64,000 bases of DNA from Wuchereria bancrofti (taxonomy: Eukaryota; Nematoda; Chromadorea; Rhabditida; Onchocercidae), in NCBI GenBank assembly GCA_005281725.1, contig SSBO01000009.1:1608127-1672126 (forward strand), given 5' to 3'. The notes under the pieces are model-generated. The model ran no database searches and was not told the origin of the DNA. It saw only the letters and a program-made list of their open reading frames with translations. Positions 62,378-64,000 of the stretch are shown here, in pieces (positions within the stretch are counted from its first letter, which is position 1; each line of letters begins with the position of its first letter). The position numbers were made by a program, and so were the translations under genes.

Positions 62378-64000
62378 CAATGTAAAATTTAAAAAGTACT
62401 GAACTAGGTGGATTCGGTTTGCAAAAAGATAGGAAAGGCGACTGCTGAAAGGACTTAAAAAGGATATGAATTTATGCTAAAATCTTTTTCTTATATTTCA
62501 ACTTTTGTCTAAAATGAAATTCATTGTAAGAAGATTACTGTTCTCTTGTTATCTTGTCATTTAAATTCATATTATTAAGTTTGCAAAATCTATTTGTAAA
62601 AGTTATGCAAATAATACTAAGATTTTGAGGTCATTTTGTTTTGCTATGTTTATATCTGCTGAAGTTCAGCTGAAATTCTGTTATCATTGCTGTTTGTTTT
62701 TTGTAGGCCTTATGTGTTAATTCTTATTTTCTTTTTTTTTTTTTTTGTTTGAAAATCTCTGCGTAGATAAAATTTCTTTCGTCTTGTGTTGACGATGTCA
62801 TAGTTACGCTGTCAACAACGATCATCTAATTGTTATTGCTTCCTATCTGAGAATTGCAATCAAGAAAAAAGACAGTAATTTATATCAGCTATATTTGTGT
62901 GTTCTACTGCTCAAAGTAGTGATATGAATTATTCAAATAACGGAAGACCGGAATTTGTCGTGGTTCTAAGCAATACAAACTTCAAATGTGAACCTAGTCT
63001 GTATCATTTCTTCAAATTTGGTGCTGAAAACTTCGCGATTTTGTTAAGTCTCATACAAATGCCTTTAACTTTCACAGAAACATATTAATTAAGATAATTT
63101 CCTTTCCGTTCACTTGTTGGTTTGGTTTGATCACCAAATCGATGATAAAGGTCAAAGTTGAAGAAATGAAAGAAATGGTATGATTAGATGAATTGATAAC
63201 ACAATATATACCAAAAAAGTTGATAATAAAGCTTTGTACATTTGTTAATAAAAATATTTCTTGCTCTAATTTCAACTTATTTCTCCAAATGCCAATAATG
63301 ACAATAACAATACCTGAAAGCAATATTTCAATGAATTGTTTTTAACAAACAACTCTTACATTTATCTGAACTAAATACTTTAGAACTGAATACTTTAACT
63401 TAACTAAATATGAACTGAATGCTTTGGACATCTTGTGATGACATTAAATCAGTTAAATTTTACATACCAAATTCAAACTAAGAGAAAAATTTGAATCCAT
63501 TCTAGAAGAAACTGATAATATCATACAAATGAAATCGGTTACAACTAAATTTGCAACTTCTATCAAATAAAATTTCAGGAAGTTTCAGGGAGTTGAAAAA
63601 TAAAGCATAAAAATAGCTACTCGTAACAATGAACGCTAATATTTGATATATTAATATTGGAAGAAATGTCATATTTTAGTCGAAATAATCAACAAAGAAG
63701 ATAAGAATGCAATTCAGTGTTTTGTGATAGTGTGAAGTCGATGAATGGTCGTCGCTGGTGCTATTGTTGACGTCGGTCCCCAGGAATTTGTTTTCCAAAT
63801 CATCTTGAAATTGAAAATTAAAAGGACTAATCTGAAAATGAACTATCATTCAAGCAGTTGTAGAAAGTGAATATATGTAATTGAATTTAAAATATTTGGA
63901 TGCAAGAATTAGAAATTTTTCTTGATACAACTGAAAAACGAAGGTATTAAAATACATGCAGGTAAGATAATTAATTAGCAATTCGTAATGATTCATATTA
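62378..64000. other. Right-end intergenic region
   Basis: I see no supported gene. A pyrimidine-rich run lies at about 62728-62747. A GC-richer patch at 63725-63800 reads open on the minus strand, with an acceptor-like TTTCAAG just before it, and may be an exon of a gene continuing to the right. Confidence in that is low. Confidence 0.4.

Noticed and set aside
63072..63323. Hydrophobic minus-strand frame near the right end
   Set aside because: It is Ile/Phe/Asn-rich as expected from AT-rich DNA, with no domain or convincing splice sites.
1..64000. CRISPR arrays, bacterial operons, mobile elements and spliced-leader or 5S RNA genes
   Set aside because: I saw no regularly spaced palindromic repeats, no transposase or reverse-transcriptase motifs, no terminal inverted repeats, and no match to the nematode SL1 leader core. 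The gene structure is eukaryotic throughout.

Overview
The window is nuclear DNA from an animal with AT-rich introns. The genes are compact and split into many short exons with GT/AG introns, many only 55-400 bases long. The gene repertoire fits a nematode: a bestrophin, a nematode-style Cys-loop channel, an ndx-4-type Nudix enzyme, and several acceptor-like sites just upstream of start codons. The base composition and intron style suggest a clade III parasitic nematode, perhaps filarial. That is inference, because no species marker was tested.

Layout: (1) 11-29546 (+), the 3' part of midasin (MDN1/Rea1), entering in AAA2 and running through AAA3-AAA6, the long linker, the acidic D/E-rich region and the C-terminal MIDAS domain, in about 70 exons. 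(2) 31410-40671 (+), a protein with three Tudor domains and a coiled coil, probably an RNA-silencing or germ-granule factor. (3) 42612-42683 (+), tRNA-Gln(CUG). (4) 43471-44504 (+), a three-exon Nudix diadenosine tetraphosphate hydrolase. (5) 44888-49298 (-), a bestrophin anion channel. (6) 52315-57188 (-), a Cys-loop ligand-gated ion channel subunit. (7) 58100-62377 (+), the most unusual locus. Its exons join in phase to give a 607-residue protein with a signal peptide, a ten-cysteine activin/TGF-beta-receptor-like ectodomain ending CCxxDxCN, one membrane helix, and a cytoplasmic PP1-like (PPP) domain that has lost most of its catalytic residues.

The last locus looks like a receptor pseudophosphatase: a TGF-beta-type ligand-binding ectodomain joined to a dead Ser/Thr phosphatase fold where a kinase would be expected. 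Its first two exons were recovered from splice-site phase and cysteine pattern, because the second exon has no start codon and is invisible to a simple ORF search. The main caveat is that the gene model rests on predicted splice sites. A two-gene reading is possible and needs transcript evidence.

The other genes are housekeeping (midasin in 60S ribosome maturation, Nudix in Ap4A clearance, tRNA) or membrane excitability genes (bestrophin, Cys-loop channel). No operon linkage is obvious. The Cys-loop channel and the receptor pseudophosphatase are divergently transcribed from about 0.9 kb of shared upstream DNA. Exon boundaries are read by eye from GT/AG sites, reading-frame phase and family similarity.
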